Below, in pieces: positions 1 to 10,439 of a stretch of DNA of 64,000 nt (positions within the stretch are counted from its first letter, which is position 1; every line of letters starts with the position of its first letter). The stretch spans positions 1,116,001 to 1,180,000 of the forward strand of contig JANFAH010000003.1 of assembly GCA_024663395.1 (NCBI GenBank). Reading direction: 5' to 3'. The translations under genes and the position numbers were made by a program. The notes below the pieces were generated by a model, which saw nothing but the letters and a program-made list of their open reading frames with translations, searched no databases and had not been told where the DNA came from. This stretch comes from Pisolithus tinctorius. Its lineage: Eukaryota > Basidiomycota > Agaricomycetes > Boletales > Pisolithaceae.

Positions 1-36
1 TAATCAAGAATCAGGTGCTAGTGGCCCAAGAACAAG

Positions 37-354
37 GTGCCCATACCTGGAGAATTCCAAGTGTCAGTGATGATGGAAGAAAGCAACAAGAGAGGTACAA
101 GGGAAGCAAGCTCAGCTAAGGTGTTCATTGAGGTGATGAGCCCTTTGACCCCTCAACCTTCAGAGTTAGAAAACTCATGGGTCCTTTATAACCCAAATAC
201 TCCTCAAGAGAGCAAGAGTCCTTTGAATGGAGTATATGTCAAAGATGAAATGCCTTCTATGAGAGAACTCAACAAGGACATTCCCCTCAATCCTCAGGTA
301 GCCCTAGTGGCTATGAATAAATTTCTGGAGAGTATCCAGCAGCAATGGGTATAG
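37..354 (+). other. Unidentified 105-codon open frame, possible TE remnant
   Basis: An open frame runs to a TAG stop just before a solo LTR. The product is hydrophilic, rich in Glu, Ser, Pro and Asn, with no motif I recognise. It sits in CpG-poor sequence and could be the tail of a retrotransposon gag or of a decayed host gene. The 5' side lies outside the window or is undefined. I do not assign a function. Confidence 0.25.
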
Positions 355-395
355 ACTCAAAAGCTTCCATAACCATGGGATAGACCCAGGAAAAC

Positions 396-1045
396 TGTCA
401 AGTATGGGTTTACCCTCAGGTGACCAGGCTTCAAGTCTGGGTGACAGGGGCTAAGTCTGGTTGGACTGGAGTTAAGGCCAGGAGTCAGGGGCCAAGTCTG
501 GAGGACTGGAGTCAAGCCCAGGAGTGTGGGAATAAGTCTGGTAGCATGGTAAACTGACTGGTCTTAGAGCATGCACAGGGGGAAGCCAGTCTGGGGTTGG
601 ATCTACCTCCCTTGGTCTCAGCTTATGTACTGTACCCTTATGCAAGCCAGGGAGAGGTCTGTGACAGGAGCAGAGGATAGACTAAGGCTCAGCCTTGGCT
701 ATTGAGAGGTCTTGGAGGGTAGATCAGGATTGAGGGTAATACTTTGGCAATATTCTGACTGGAGTGCTATGCAGTATGTACAGGGGTTAAATACATGAGG
801 CCAGTCCAGAGTAACAAACTTAGAGCTGGACTTGTTGGTAAGCTATTAGGAAGATGATTATCAAGAGAGGCCCTGGGAGGACCAGGGTGGCACAGCACAA
901 GGCCAAGAGGCCAGATTGGACCAGAGATAGGGGTAAAGTTCTGGACTTGAGTTATCTAGACTGGAGTGGGTCTGGACTTGACTGCAGATAGGGGCTATGG
1001 ATCCAGACTGGACTGGGCTTGAGTCTGAGAGTCATGTATGTGACA
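396..1045 (+). mobile_element. Solo LTR, CCGG-rich family, old and CpG-decayed copy
   Basis: It starts TGTCAAGTATGGG and ends TATGTGACA, with near-identical 5-bp flanks AAAAC and CAAAC (TSD with one mismatch). It matches the LTRs at 23,717-24,618 (same strand) and 2,451-3,352 (opposite strand), but it is about 250 bp shorter through an internal deletion. Nearly every CCGG of the other copies reads CTGG or CCAG here. No internal retrotransposon region adjoins it. Confidence 0.85.
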
Positions 1046-2450
1046 CAAACATCATTCCAATATGATAGAGTGTATCAGGCAAGTGCTTGCAGTTGCCAGG
1101 GCAGTGTCAAGTCCAAGCCTACTCTGACTGACTCCAATGCTAGACAAGGTCTGGGGAGAGGTAAGGAAGCAAGTCGAACACAGATGAATGGAACTCTGAC
1201 TAGTGGAGTGTTGGCAGGGATGAAGTCCACCAAACCAGAAGTGGAGCAGAGTGAGGGTGACAGGTTTAGCTCATGTGCTACCCCCTTGCATGATCTCAGC
1301 CCTCATATTTCAGAGGTAACTCTGACAGACAGAAGATGGAGAGAGAAGGAGTAGGCACTTAATTGATATTTGTACAAAGAACAGTGGAGTATGGTGCATG
1401 CTTTTATACTACTACAGAGGTACAGTAACTGGAATCAGGACTGACATACAGAGAGACTCATGAATTTTCAAGTAAAAACTTCCTAGACAATGAATGAAGA
1501 GAAGATGGAAAATATACAACAGGTAACATAGAGCAAACCAACAAGGAAACAGTCCAGGTGCTGGACCATGCAGTGCATGCACTGTGGAGTACCTGACTGC
1601 ACACTGTCAAGGAGAAGTCCAAAGGGAGATCACATGACCCCTCAGACCAATGGTAGACCAGTACAAGTCTGACAGCAGTTGGAGCAGAGGAGGTTTGTGT
1701 CATGACCATGACACTGATATAAGCCCCTAACACCTACTCTGCCCCCTTCCGACATGTTCCCATGCTTCTCTGCCCTCTTCCGACATGTTCACACACTCCT
1801 CCGACCCTCCCAACACCTCTCCAAGGTCCCCTGTCCATGTTCTGACCAACTCCACTCAACTCCACCCTCAGGCTGGTCATGTGGAGGCCAGACCTTTGTC
1901 TGTGCCTCCTCTGAGGCCTTGTTGGCCCAGTGGGCTGTCGGGCTTGTGGCCCTGCATTCCAGATAGGGTTCTTCCCTTGTGTTGGTTTTTCTCCATTCTT
2001 CCACTCCTTTGGTATTTACCCTCTCTTCCTTGCTGTAGTAGTTTCCTTGTCTCAGTTAAGGTCCCTGTCATCCCTACCCTCTATCCCTTGTGTTGGAGGG
2101 ACTGCTAACCTGTTATACACTTATTGGCTTGCATTTTACACTGCACTGCCCTTGACCTATGTTGTATATAAGGCCATGTAGTACTCCAATGTAATCAGTA
2201 CAAATATCAAATAAAGTCCCCACCTTCAACTCCCTCTCAGTTCCCTCCAGAGTTTTGTCTCCACTCCCTCTGAGTCTGCTCCACCTCTGAAATATGAGGG
2301 CTGAGCTCACACAAGGGCGCAGTGCACTAGCTGAACCCAACACCCTCTCATCCAACCTCTGACCTCTGATCTCCAACTCCAACTCTGACCTCTGTCTCTG
2401 AAACTTTCCTCCATACCCCTCCACTCACTGTTTGCTAAATATCTTGCCAC
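1046..2450. repeat. CpG-poor intergenic stretch with a diverged inverted repeat
   Basis: No gene is recognised in these 1.4 kb. Sequence around 1,290-1,420 recurs in inverted orientation around 2,180-2,320; both contain the string CTCAGCCCTCATATTTCAGAG followed by a TTGATATTTGTAC motif. Near the inverted copy are a TATATAA (about 2,165) and an AATAAA (about 2,209), as expected of an old LTR with promoter and polyadenylation signal. Ends and TSD could not be fixed. Confidence 0.45.
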
Positions 2451-3352
2451 TGTCATATCCATGACTCTCAGACTCGGACTCAGTCCAGTCCGGACCCCTA
2501 GCCCCTATCTCCGGTCAACTCCGGTCCTAGTCCAGCCTAGAAAACCCAATCCCAGCCCTAGATAACTCAACTCCGGCCTGCATAACTCAAGTCCGGTGTT
2601 TTACCCCTATCTCCGGTCCGTTTCGGCCTCCCAGCCTTGCGCTGCTCCACCCCGGTCCTCCTAGGTCTATGTCCGGGTCACCCGGACATAACTCCGGTCT
2701 GTTTCCCTTTGTTTGTACTGTATTTAGTCTAGCCCATTCATCAGACTTTGCTTACTGTACAATCCTGTGTCCAACCCCAGTTATGCCGGTCACCCGGACT
2801 TTGGCTGTTAGCCTCTGCATAGCCACTGTGGCTATCCTTGTCTTGCTAATCATCTCATTAATAGCTTATTCACAAGTCCGGCTCTATGTTCGTTATCCCG
2901 GACCAGCCTCATGTATTTAACCCCTGTACATACTTCGTAGCACCCTCAGTCAGAATATCAACTTAGTATTACCCTCAACTCCATATTACCCCTCGAGACT
3001 ACTCTATAGCTAAGGCCGAGCCCTAAGCTATCCCCGACCCCTGTCCCAGACCTCTCCCCGGCTTGCATAAGGGTACAGCACATAAGCTGAGACCAAGGGA
3101 GGTAGATCCAACCCCGGACTGGCTTCCCCTTGTGCGCACTCCAACACCGGTCGGTTTCCCACGCTACCGGCCTTGTTCCCGCGCTCCCGGTCTTAAGTCC
3201 GGTCCTCCGGACTTAGCCCCTAACCTCCGGCCTCAACTCCAGTCCAACCGGACTTGGCCCCTGTCTCCCGGCCTTGACTTTGGCCACTCAGACTTAACCC
3301 CTGTCACCCGGTCTTGAAGCCTGGTCACCTGAGGGTAAACCCGTACTTCACA
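2451..3352 (-). mobile_element. Solo LTR, CCGG-rich family, intact (902 bp)
   Basis: It begins TGTCATATCC and ends GTACTTCACA, with a perfect 5-bp TSD GCCAC (2,446-2,450 and 3,353-3,357). It is exactly 902 bp, the same length as the copy at 23,717-24,618 on the other strand. About two dozen CCGG sites are retained, in contrast to the depleted copy at 396-1,045, so this is a recent insertion. TG...CA ends and a 5-bp TSD are the signature of an LTR retrotransposon that lost its interior by LTR-LTR recombination. Confidence 0.92.
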
Positions 3353-3357
3353 GCCAC

Positions 3358-3713
3358 CCAGTGGTCGGATTTGCTTCGGACTTTGACCACTGTACTCTGC
3401 AGCCCAACCCGCTCCTACTCTGCCCTAAGAGGAAGTCAGGGGTGTTGTGTGACCTTGACAGTTTGTAAATAACAGAGGACAGGCAGAGTTGGTGCAGAGT
3501 GAGTGGATGACCAGCAGAGAAGGGAGAAGGGTATGGAGTGAGTGAGGACTTAGGATAAATGCATGGTTATGACAGGCAGCAGCAAAGAGGGAGGAGGTTA
3601 CTCCTCCCATTCTGCAGGATAGATCTGCCTCAAGAGAAATATATGCAGATGAATGAGAACATTGTTTGACACAGGAGTACCTAACCCCAGGGAGACTACC
3701 CACCAGGCAAAGC
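3358..3713. other. Intergenic stretch, nothing recognised
   Basis: About 350 bp lie between the solo LTR and the left end of the large inverted-repeat block. Open frames on the minus strand are short and show no known motif. No repeat partner was seen elsewhere in the window. Confidence 0.4.
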
Positions 3714-4003
3714 TACAGTGGGTCAAAAAACTGACCCAATGTTTGAGCAATTTCAATTGATGGGAGTGTAGCATGTCAATGACTAAGAACTGGTCCAAGT
3801 GGTTAGTGTGGGATGTGAAGCCCATGGTCTGGGCTTTCTAACAAGTCCTAGGTGATGTTGGCCAGGTGAATACTAGTGGAGGTATGATCCATTTCATGTG
3901 GTGATGCATTGGGACAGTTTCTTGAGTTTGAACCCAGTCTGCATAGTTTTGAGTGTAACAAAGTTTAAAATGCTGTGAGGTACTTACTAATGCTTACACA
4001 ATA

Positions 4004-4893
4004 TATCACATGGTCTATTCAAGGATTTGTCATTATACAAACAATGCCAAACAATGAATTGGGACCATCAAGGCTCCCTCTTCTACCCAACTCATGACAC
4101 CATCCTCCTGGTCCATCTGGGCCATTTGCTCAGAGTAATCTCCATAAATATTGGTGTCCACTACAGTAATGTCATCAGGGTATATGTCCAACACAATCAA
4201 ACCCTTAAAAAATCTGCTTTCAGTCATCCCCTTGCTGTTTCCCCCACCCATACCTGACATATTCTGCAACTATTTTCAATGCTGGGGTGAGACAAAACAT
4301 TCCTGTGCACTTCAGGTGGCATGGGAAGCATGGCTAGACTGTGCTCTCAGCTGACTGTGAATGACTGGGAATGGTTGATTTGGTCATATAAGTCCATAGG
4401 TAATACTCAGGGCTAGATGGATTGATGGAATCTCCTTCCCAGTAGTTCAGTGGACTATCCCCCCCAGGGCACCTGGACTGTAATGAAGGGTTTTAGCTCA
4501 CCCTAGCCCTCAACCCAGTACCCCTGAGGTGGAAACCAACTAGATAAGAGGTGATTGGATTGTTAGTCATGATTTACAGTGCCAGATTGACCTCCATGGC
4601 ATTTCCAGCTGTCTCAGTACTGATTAGTTGCAGAATATGTCAGGTATGGGTGGGGGAAACAGCAAGGGGATGACTGAAAGCAGATTTTTTAAGGGTTTGA
4701 TTGTGTTGGACATATACCCTGATGACATTACTGTAGTGGACACCAATATTTATGGAGATTACTCTGAGCAAATGGCCCAGATGGACCAGGAGGATGGTGT
4801 CATGAGTTGGGTAGAAGAGGGAGCCTTGATGGTCCCAATTCATTGTTTGGCATTGTTTGTATAATGACAAATCCTTGAATAGACCATGTGATA
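4004..4893. mobile_element. Palindromic MITE inserted in the left arm only
   Basis: The two halves are inverted copies: TATCACATGGTCTATTC... at the left and its inverse at the right, about 270 bp each, around a roughly 350-bp core. TA flanks both sides. The right arm gives the near-empty site (CACAATATCACTGGGG at about 45,965), one base off the expected join, so the insertion postdates the arm duplication or left a footprint on the other side. The core (GGGGTGAGACAAAAC..., ACTGATTAGT...CAGAAT) is homologous to the core of the element at 21,180-22,751. The mirror-image open frames in the halves are a by-product of the palindrome. Confidence 0.82.
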
Positions 4894-5445
4894 TACACTG
4901 GGGGCATTATCTAATGGTTTAAGTCTAAACATAGTAAAACCATTGAATTAAGCAGATACTATTTTCATGACATGTTCTTTGATAAAACATTGGTCCTCAA
5001 TGGATAACATGCTCTGATGTAATGTCCTAGGTCAGAAAATTGGGTAGTATCATATAGGATGCTTTTCATAGGAACATCCAAAATGTTTATTCTCATGATT
5101 AGAGCATAAATCATTGTAGAAATACTCTCACTGCTTAGTCATATGTTCAAACCATGATTTCAAAACAAAACATTTGAAAGTTCTGGCCTTCAGAACATAT
5201 TATACTACTCAAGCCAAAACATTAGGTAGAACACAGTATATTTTCCACCCTAAAAACATAAGTCAAACCAAAGGTCAATTCTGCCATTGGTGAAACAGCC
5301 AATTACTCATTATGACAATGGTCAACTCTGCCATTGGTGGAATGGGCAGTTGCTCAATATGAGAATGGCTTAGTTTCAAATGTCCAATGGTCAAATGGTG
5401 CAATTGGTCCATTCAAATGAATGAATGGATCTACTGTGAGCACCA

Positions 5446-5970
5446 TACCTATGTTGGAGTTGCACCTATATCAGTTCTGCCTATGTTCGAGTTGCACTTA
5501 TGTCAGAGTTGTACTTGTGCTGGAGTTGTACTTATGCTGGAGTTGTACTTATGTCGGAGTTGTACTTATGCTGGAGTTGTACTTATGTCGGAGTTGTACT
5601 TCTGCTGGAGTTGTACTTATGTTGGAGTTGTACTTCTGCTGGAGTTGTACTTATGTTGGAGCTGTACGTATGTCAGAGTTGTACTTATGTCGGAGCTGTA
5701 TGTATGTCAGAGTTGTACTTATGTCAGAGCTGTATGTATGTCAGAGTTGTACTTATGTCGGAGCTGTACATATGTCAGAGTTGTACTTATGTCGGAGCTG
5801 TATGTATGTCAGAGTTGTACTTATGTCGGAGCTGTACGTATGTCAGAGTTGTACTTATGTCGGAGCTGTACGTATGTCGGAGTTGTACTTATGTCGGAGC
5901 TGTACATATGTCGGAGTTGTACTTATGTCAGAGCTGTACATATGTCGGAGTTGTACATATGTTGGAGTTG
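5446..5970 (+). repeat. 17-bp minisatellite, left-arm copy (about 31 units)
   Basis: Tandem units such as GGAGTTGTACTTATGTC, with variants (AGAGCTGTATGTATGTC), run for about 525 bp. Since 17 is not a multiple of 3, the array is open in all three plus-strand frames, and each frame gives the same cyclic 17-residue repeat (LCRSCTYVGVVLMSELY type). Frames of 199-256 codons therefore arise without any evidence of a real protein. The right-arm counterpart is about half as long. Confidence 0.9.
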
Positions 5971-6154
5971 TTCCTGTGGGACATGACAGATGGGAGTGGC
6001 TCAGCAGAATGCCCGTTGTTGAATACAACTGAACCTGAACTGGTGACAGTAAGGGACTCACAGACAAGCAGGGAGAAGGGAAGAAACACAGAGATTGAAC
6101 CACACAATCCCAAGTTACATGCAAAAGCGTCGCACACCCTTCCAAATACAAATG

Positions 6155-7475
6155 GGGGCCCATCTCCACAACAGCTGCATGGAACTAGACGAATGAAGTG
6201 CCCCCAGGAAGGGCTCAGTGGGGGTCATGAACGGCTGCACGAAATACGACCCCAGGACCTCCCATTATAAAAACAACCACACGCCTGTGAAACTGATGTG
6301 CGAGACAGGTCAATCGAGGCTGTTTCGGAATGCAAAAAAAGGGTGACTACGAGGGGGTGATGACACGGTTGAAGGCGACACAGCATGGGTGCGGCTGGCT
6401 ATGACATTGGGAGACCGGTTGATGAGTCGAGTGATTGGCTGTACGGTCAACTGACCACTGACAAGCACGAGTGACAGCGTATCTTGACGAGAGCGCACTG
6501 ATGATGACGCTGGTACTGGCTTGGGCAGCTGACACCCAGGCAGCAAGCCTGCTGCGAGCATGTCCGGTGATGTGCTTGCTTCATACGGTGGCTACATGAC
6601 TGGTTGGCGACGAGGGTGTGTGACAAATGAGCTCTCCCAGTCCACGCTGTCTGAGTGCATGTAACACCAGGTGCAAGAACGACGGACCGCGAGTGCGCAT
6701 AGACACTGAGGGGACGAGAATGTCCAGGTGTCGAATTACGAGATGGCATAGTTGGTACAGCTGATGTGCGGTACTAGTAGAGATGTCGGACAGACACATG
6801 ATTTGGCTGCAAGGAGCTTCTTCGAGAATCACATTCAACATAACATTGCTGTATGAAAATGCACAAGCAACTCAATCGCCTTTAAGTTGCATAATGACCT
6901 ACGCATCCACGGTGAGACTAGACCACGGACAACCCTACTACTCGAGCAGAGGGCTGGACTACCACCAACGCTGGAGATAGCAAGGGTCAGCGATGGGACG
7001 GTTGAGAATAGAAAAGACCCACCGAAAATGGAAGCATGGCCAACTAAGGCTGAGAGCAAAAAGGATGGCGACACCAGTTGCAATGCAGTGAGCACCAACG
7101 ACACTGACTCGCACGGAACCAATCACACGGCACTATCTTTGACTGGAACTCGACGCGCCTATGGAGATGCTCATGACGAGCCCAGGAAGTACAGAGAGGT
7201 GCGAACAGTCGAGACATTGCGAGTCAAGCAAAAATGCATGCCAAAGATACCACAGAAATCCCACAAAAACGCAGTACTAGCCATGACAAGGACTCAGCGC
7301 ACTAATGGAGACGCCAATGACAGGCTAGGGGAGTACAGTGAAGCGTGAGAGGGTGAGACACTACAAGACGAGCACAACCATGTGCCAGCATTGTCACAAA
7401 AATCCTACAAAGGCACTGCAACATGCCAGGAGGTCAATGGAGATGTCGAGGCGAGCACAGCGAAACTAGAGATAG
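6155..7475. repeat. Left-arm-specific 1.3-kb segment, part of a dispersed repeat
   Basis: The right arm passes directly from CCAAATACAAACATGGG to ACCAACCCTGAAA (about 44,938), while the left arm has 1.3 kb between the same landmarks. The start of the segment (6,106-6,260) matches the roughly 300-bp units at 10,440-11,150. Its end (about 6,960-7,600) matches 28,990-29,650 in direct orientation (shared GGGTCAGCGA...GGACGGTTGAG and GTTGCAATGCAG). Several 60-150-codon frames occur but none resembles a known family. Confidence 0.65.
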
Positions 7476-8359
7476 GGTGGACCAACCCTGAAACGGCAGG
7501 GGTACGAGCGCATCTGTTGAATGCGGAATCATGGCCAAGAGAGGCCAGTGATGGAGGGAGCTATGAAGGTTGGCATGCACGAAACGTCTCGCTTGACGAG
7601 ACTGGGAGCCTGGGCGAGTACGGGGGGAAACTTGGAGGATGGCTGAGACATCAAATACAGAGTTTCGGCCAGGGAGCCGACGGCGAGCAATACAGTGGCA
7701 GTAGCAACGACTCTACAAGGGCCAGTGCCATCTGTTAGCACAGAGCAGAGAAAATGAACCTACCTGGCACCCAGAGTCAGAGTGTTCAAAAGCGGACGAG
7801 AAACAGCCAAATGGCTCACCTGCGCTGTCCGAGCCACCTCCGGACTTTATCGCACATGTCCCCATACTCTATAAGGCCAGACGTCGATGCTCCAGGATCA
7901 AAGTCAACCTATGAAGTGTCAGTCAAGTGCGTACGAACAAAAACATGCGCCATACCACCAATATTACCTTCGAGAGAACTCAAATTACCTTAAAGACGCC
8001 CTCGACAAAGTGCCTCTCAATCCTCAACACAAACATCCTTCCAGTCCACTCCTCCTCTTCCGAGTGACCCTCTCCATCTTCGCATCCCAGGGAACAGTAT
8101 CAAGTCTGCACACACATACCCACTGGGTCTTTCTCTCCACACCAAACGGAGTGTCTGTCATCCCCACTAGAGAATACAATGGCACCTTTAGTGAGGTCTG
8201 CATAACACATTGACATTGTATGGTGACAGGAACGAATGAGAATGCAAGCAGTGAGGTATACTAACGGGGAACTGACCACTCAGGACATACCCCATACGAG
8301 CATAGTGAGGACGGCGTCCTCAAAGCTTCCATTGTCGTGTCTGCTTCATCCGGTCACAT

Positions 8360-8660
8360 CGTCCGTCATTGCTTGGTAGGCACACAGTAAGGATCAGCTT
8401 TGACAAGGTCCTCTAAGAGAAAGGAAAACTTTGCCACAGAAATTTAGGGTTGTATCCATCTCGGGTGAGAACTCGAGTGTCTGTGCTAGGGGTGAGAGCT
8501 GAGATCTGAGAATCTAAACTTAGATTATCTAATGTTCATGTGACTGTTACGAAGTTCGCTGTGCACAAGATCGCAAATAGCTATGGTGCCAGGCAGCCTA
8601 TGGATTGTAGAGGTAGTAGCATGCCACTTCCAGTAGAACACTGAAATGCACATCACATGT
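8360..8660 (-). pseudogene. Partial copy of the 5' region of the coiled-coil gene at 13.5 kb
   Basis: About 300 bp, shared with the right arm (about 43,760-44,060), align with 13,410-13,640 in the same orientation. Both contain AAGGATCAGCTT, ATTTAGGGTTG and ATCCATCTCGGG, then a GTGCCACTTCCAG motif upstream. On the minus strand the first codons read M-D-T-T-L-N here and M-D-S-T-L-N at 13,492. The arm copy lacks the rest of the gene, so it is a promoter plus first-exon fragment. Confidence 0.6.
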
Positions 8661-9350
8661 AACGGAAGTAAAGTAAGAATATTATCCCTCGATTGGAATG
8701 TTGTCATGGGTATCAGTAATTACAAGCTAGGATAGCGACATCCTGCAGTAAATATCATTACCATGGCCCTTCCGCAGGTCAAGTATTGGAGACCAATGCC
8801 GCACCATCACGCAGGTAACATGCTGCCAAAACAGGTGAGCAGCTACTCCTTGCCAACTGTTGAAAATCCGCACTCATCCATCTCATCAGTCATAATAGCA
8901 TCTGTTGCAATCTCCACACATTCCTCAACATAGCCAAGGGCACCTTGTCCAAACATGTCCTGCATTCGCGAGATCATGACCATAAATCACAACGACTGAA
9001 AAGAAAATACGTATGAGTCTCTCCCATGAGATAACCTCACCAGCCTCCAGAGCCCGAAGACTATCAGTAACATCAGTAGGGGACTCATCACAATGATGCA
9101 TAGGGATGCTCACATTTTCTTTCATTCTTTGTCCACGACTCTTGCGAGTTCAAGGCAATCTTGAATGAATCTAAGCTTGACACCATAGCCAATGTCCTCC
9201 TATGACAGGATTCAGCCACAAAAGTACAAAGACAGATGATAGACGTAGCACACCAGCGGTACGCCATCTTGTACGGCCTTTCGAATGTCAGGATAGACAA
9301 ACTGATTCTATGAATAATGGCCAGCAGTCAGTGGATATCTGAAAGGGTTC

Positions 9351-9818
9351 TTATTGATTCCTCACAGTGTTTGCAGGGGGGTTGCCCCCTACAGCATGAA
9401 TGCAGGGGGCGGCGACACCAGCACAAGCACCAGTGGCATTGTGCAGACGAACTGGAACTCTCGGCATAGGCGGAACACTCGACAGGTCTAACAAAGTTTG
9501 GTCAGGGCCACAAGAGCGCAGGTTATATGGTGCATAGCGCCAGATACCCTTGCGAGCCATACCATGCGTGATGGGAGACATGCCTAGAGATAGAGGGGAA
9601 TAGAATGGTGAAGTTCCGGTGACACCTGGGGAGGGGGTCCATTTATAATCAGCAATCAACCATACAAAGGCATGCTCATCTTTGTTCATTGCAGAGAAAA
9701 AGAGTCTTTGTGCAGATGAGGGACACTGCATGAGGCATCTATACAAACCTGCAAAGGCAACGTATATGCACCGATGGCTGTGAAGAAAAGCTTCCATGGT
9801 TTGACATATTAACGACAC
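9351..9818 (-). CDS. Unidentified open frame conserved in both arms
   Basis: A frame of about 155 codons is matched at 42,619-43,065 (+). I recognise no family. It contains Y-V-A-F-A-G, K-D-E-H-A-F and a C-terminal A-V-G-G-N-P-P-A-N stretch. It directly follows the Rat1/Xrn2-like fragment, whose homology stops where this frame starts, so it may be a fusion artefact of a chimeric junction. Nearly all residue differences between the two copies involve Arg versus Trp, Cys, His or Gln, as expected from CpG decay. Confidence 0.3.
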   Translation of the reverse strand: MSLICQTMEAFLHSHRCIYVAFAGLYRCLMQCPSSAQRLFFSAMNKDEHAFVWLIADYKWTPSPGVTGTSPFYSPLSLGMSPITHGMARKGIWRYAPYNLRSCGPDQTLLDLSSVPPMPRVPVRLHNATGACAGVAAPCIHAVGGNPPANTVRNQ

Positions 9819-10219
9819 GGTTCATGTATTTGAGGGCCTCCAACATCGTTTCTTCCTCTGTTTCTGGAGCTGGCAACATGGGAATGAGCACAAAGGTCAA
9901 CCTACATGGGGAAGCAAAGGAGATACATACCTTCCCTTCTGGATGTGTACACGGGTGAACCTGACCACGGCAACAGTATCAGTGTTGAACACGAGGCATC
10001 TTAAGTTACGATACCATTCATATCAAGGTAGGGGTTATCAATCTTGATGCCATTCAGGTTTGGACTCGTGATGTCTGCAGGAAGCTTGATCGGTTCGCCA
10101 AGAGAGTCTGGAAGTTCGGTTTCTTCTTCCTCAGCAAGAGGTAACTGTGTGTCAATTTCCGGTTGGATAAAGGTCAGCAAGGAGTGATGTCTGCGATGCC
10201 TGTCAATTGGTGCGTGTGA
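9806..10219 (-). pseudogene. Rat1/Xrn2-like 5'-3' exoribonuclease fragment (left arm)
   Basis: Reading inward from the arm boundary, exon pieces give PADITSPNLNG...DNPYLDMNGI, then [10 protein letters not shown] (9,931-9,960), then [15 protein letters not shown]...VVNM. They are separated by GT-AG introns of about 50 and 60 bp. NLYLDMNGIVHPC-HPE...VVNM is the conserved N-terminal signature of the XRN nuclease domain (Xrn2/Rat1 type), including an Asp of the metal site. Only about 90 residues are present; the start and the rest of the nuclease are missing, and the third piece seems out of phase by a base. It is a captured or truncated gene piece, not a working enzyme. Confidence 0.75.
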
Positions 10220-10439
10220 TGTCTGGATAAATCGTTCCATGCAAACAAGAGGCCTGGTGGGTAAACGAGCAAAATACAGCGTGAAATGTCATTAGCCACC
10301 AGCATGAGGAGGAGGGAAGACTACTGAATGTCGATGGGTGCTCATGACAATACTAGGAGATGGTAGAGGAGAGCGCAACGAATGCGGCACAAAAGAAATA
10401 GGGTGAATGCACATACTCTGTCCCAAGATATCTCCAAGA

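Larger units (their letters stand above)
3716..10219 (+). repeat. Left arm of the large inverted repeat (6.5 kb)
   Basis: It is the reverse complement of 42,197-46,253. Homology ends on the inside near TCAC/GTGA at 10,216-10,219. Compared with the right arm it has three extras: an 890-bp MITE (4,004-4,893), a longer 17-bp minisatellite (5,446-5,970), and about 1.3 kb of sequence (about 6,155-7,475). Without these the arm is about 4.05 kb, equal to the right arm. The outer 1.7 kb is AT-rich and CpG-poor, the inner part CpG-bearing. Confidence 0.92.

Noticed and set aside
4027..4870. Identical 76-78-codon frames on both strands, as if a duplicated small gene
   Set aside because: They are mirror images created by the palindromic MITE, present in both directions, with no codon or motif evidence.
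5387..6270. Overlapping 199-256-codon Cys-rich frames resembling a secreted repeat protein
   Set aside because: All three frames are open because the repeat unit is 17 bp and lacks stops; no signal peptide, start context or flanking exon supports translation.
6310..6841. Series of overlapping minus-strand frames in the left-arm insert
   Set aside because: No consistent frame, no motif, and not conserved in the related repeat at 28.9 kb.
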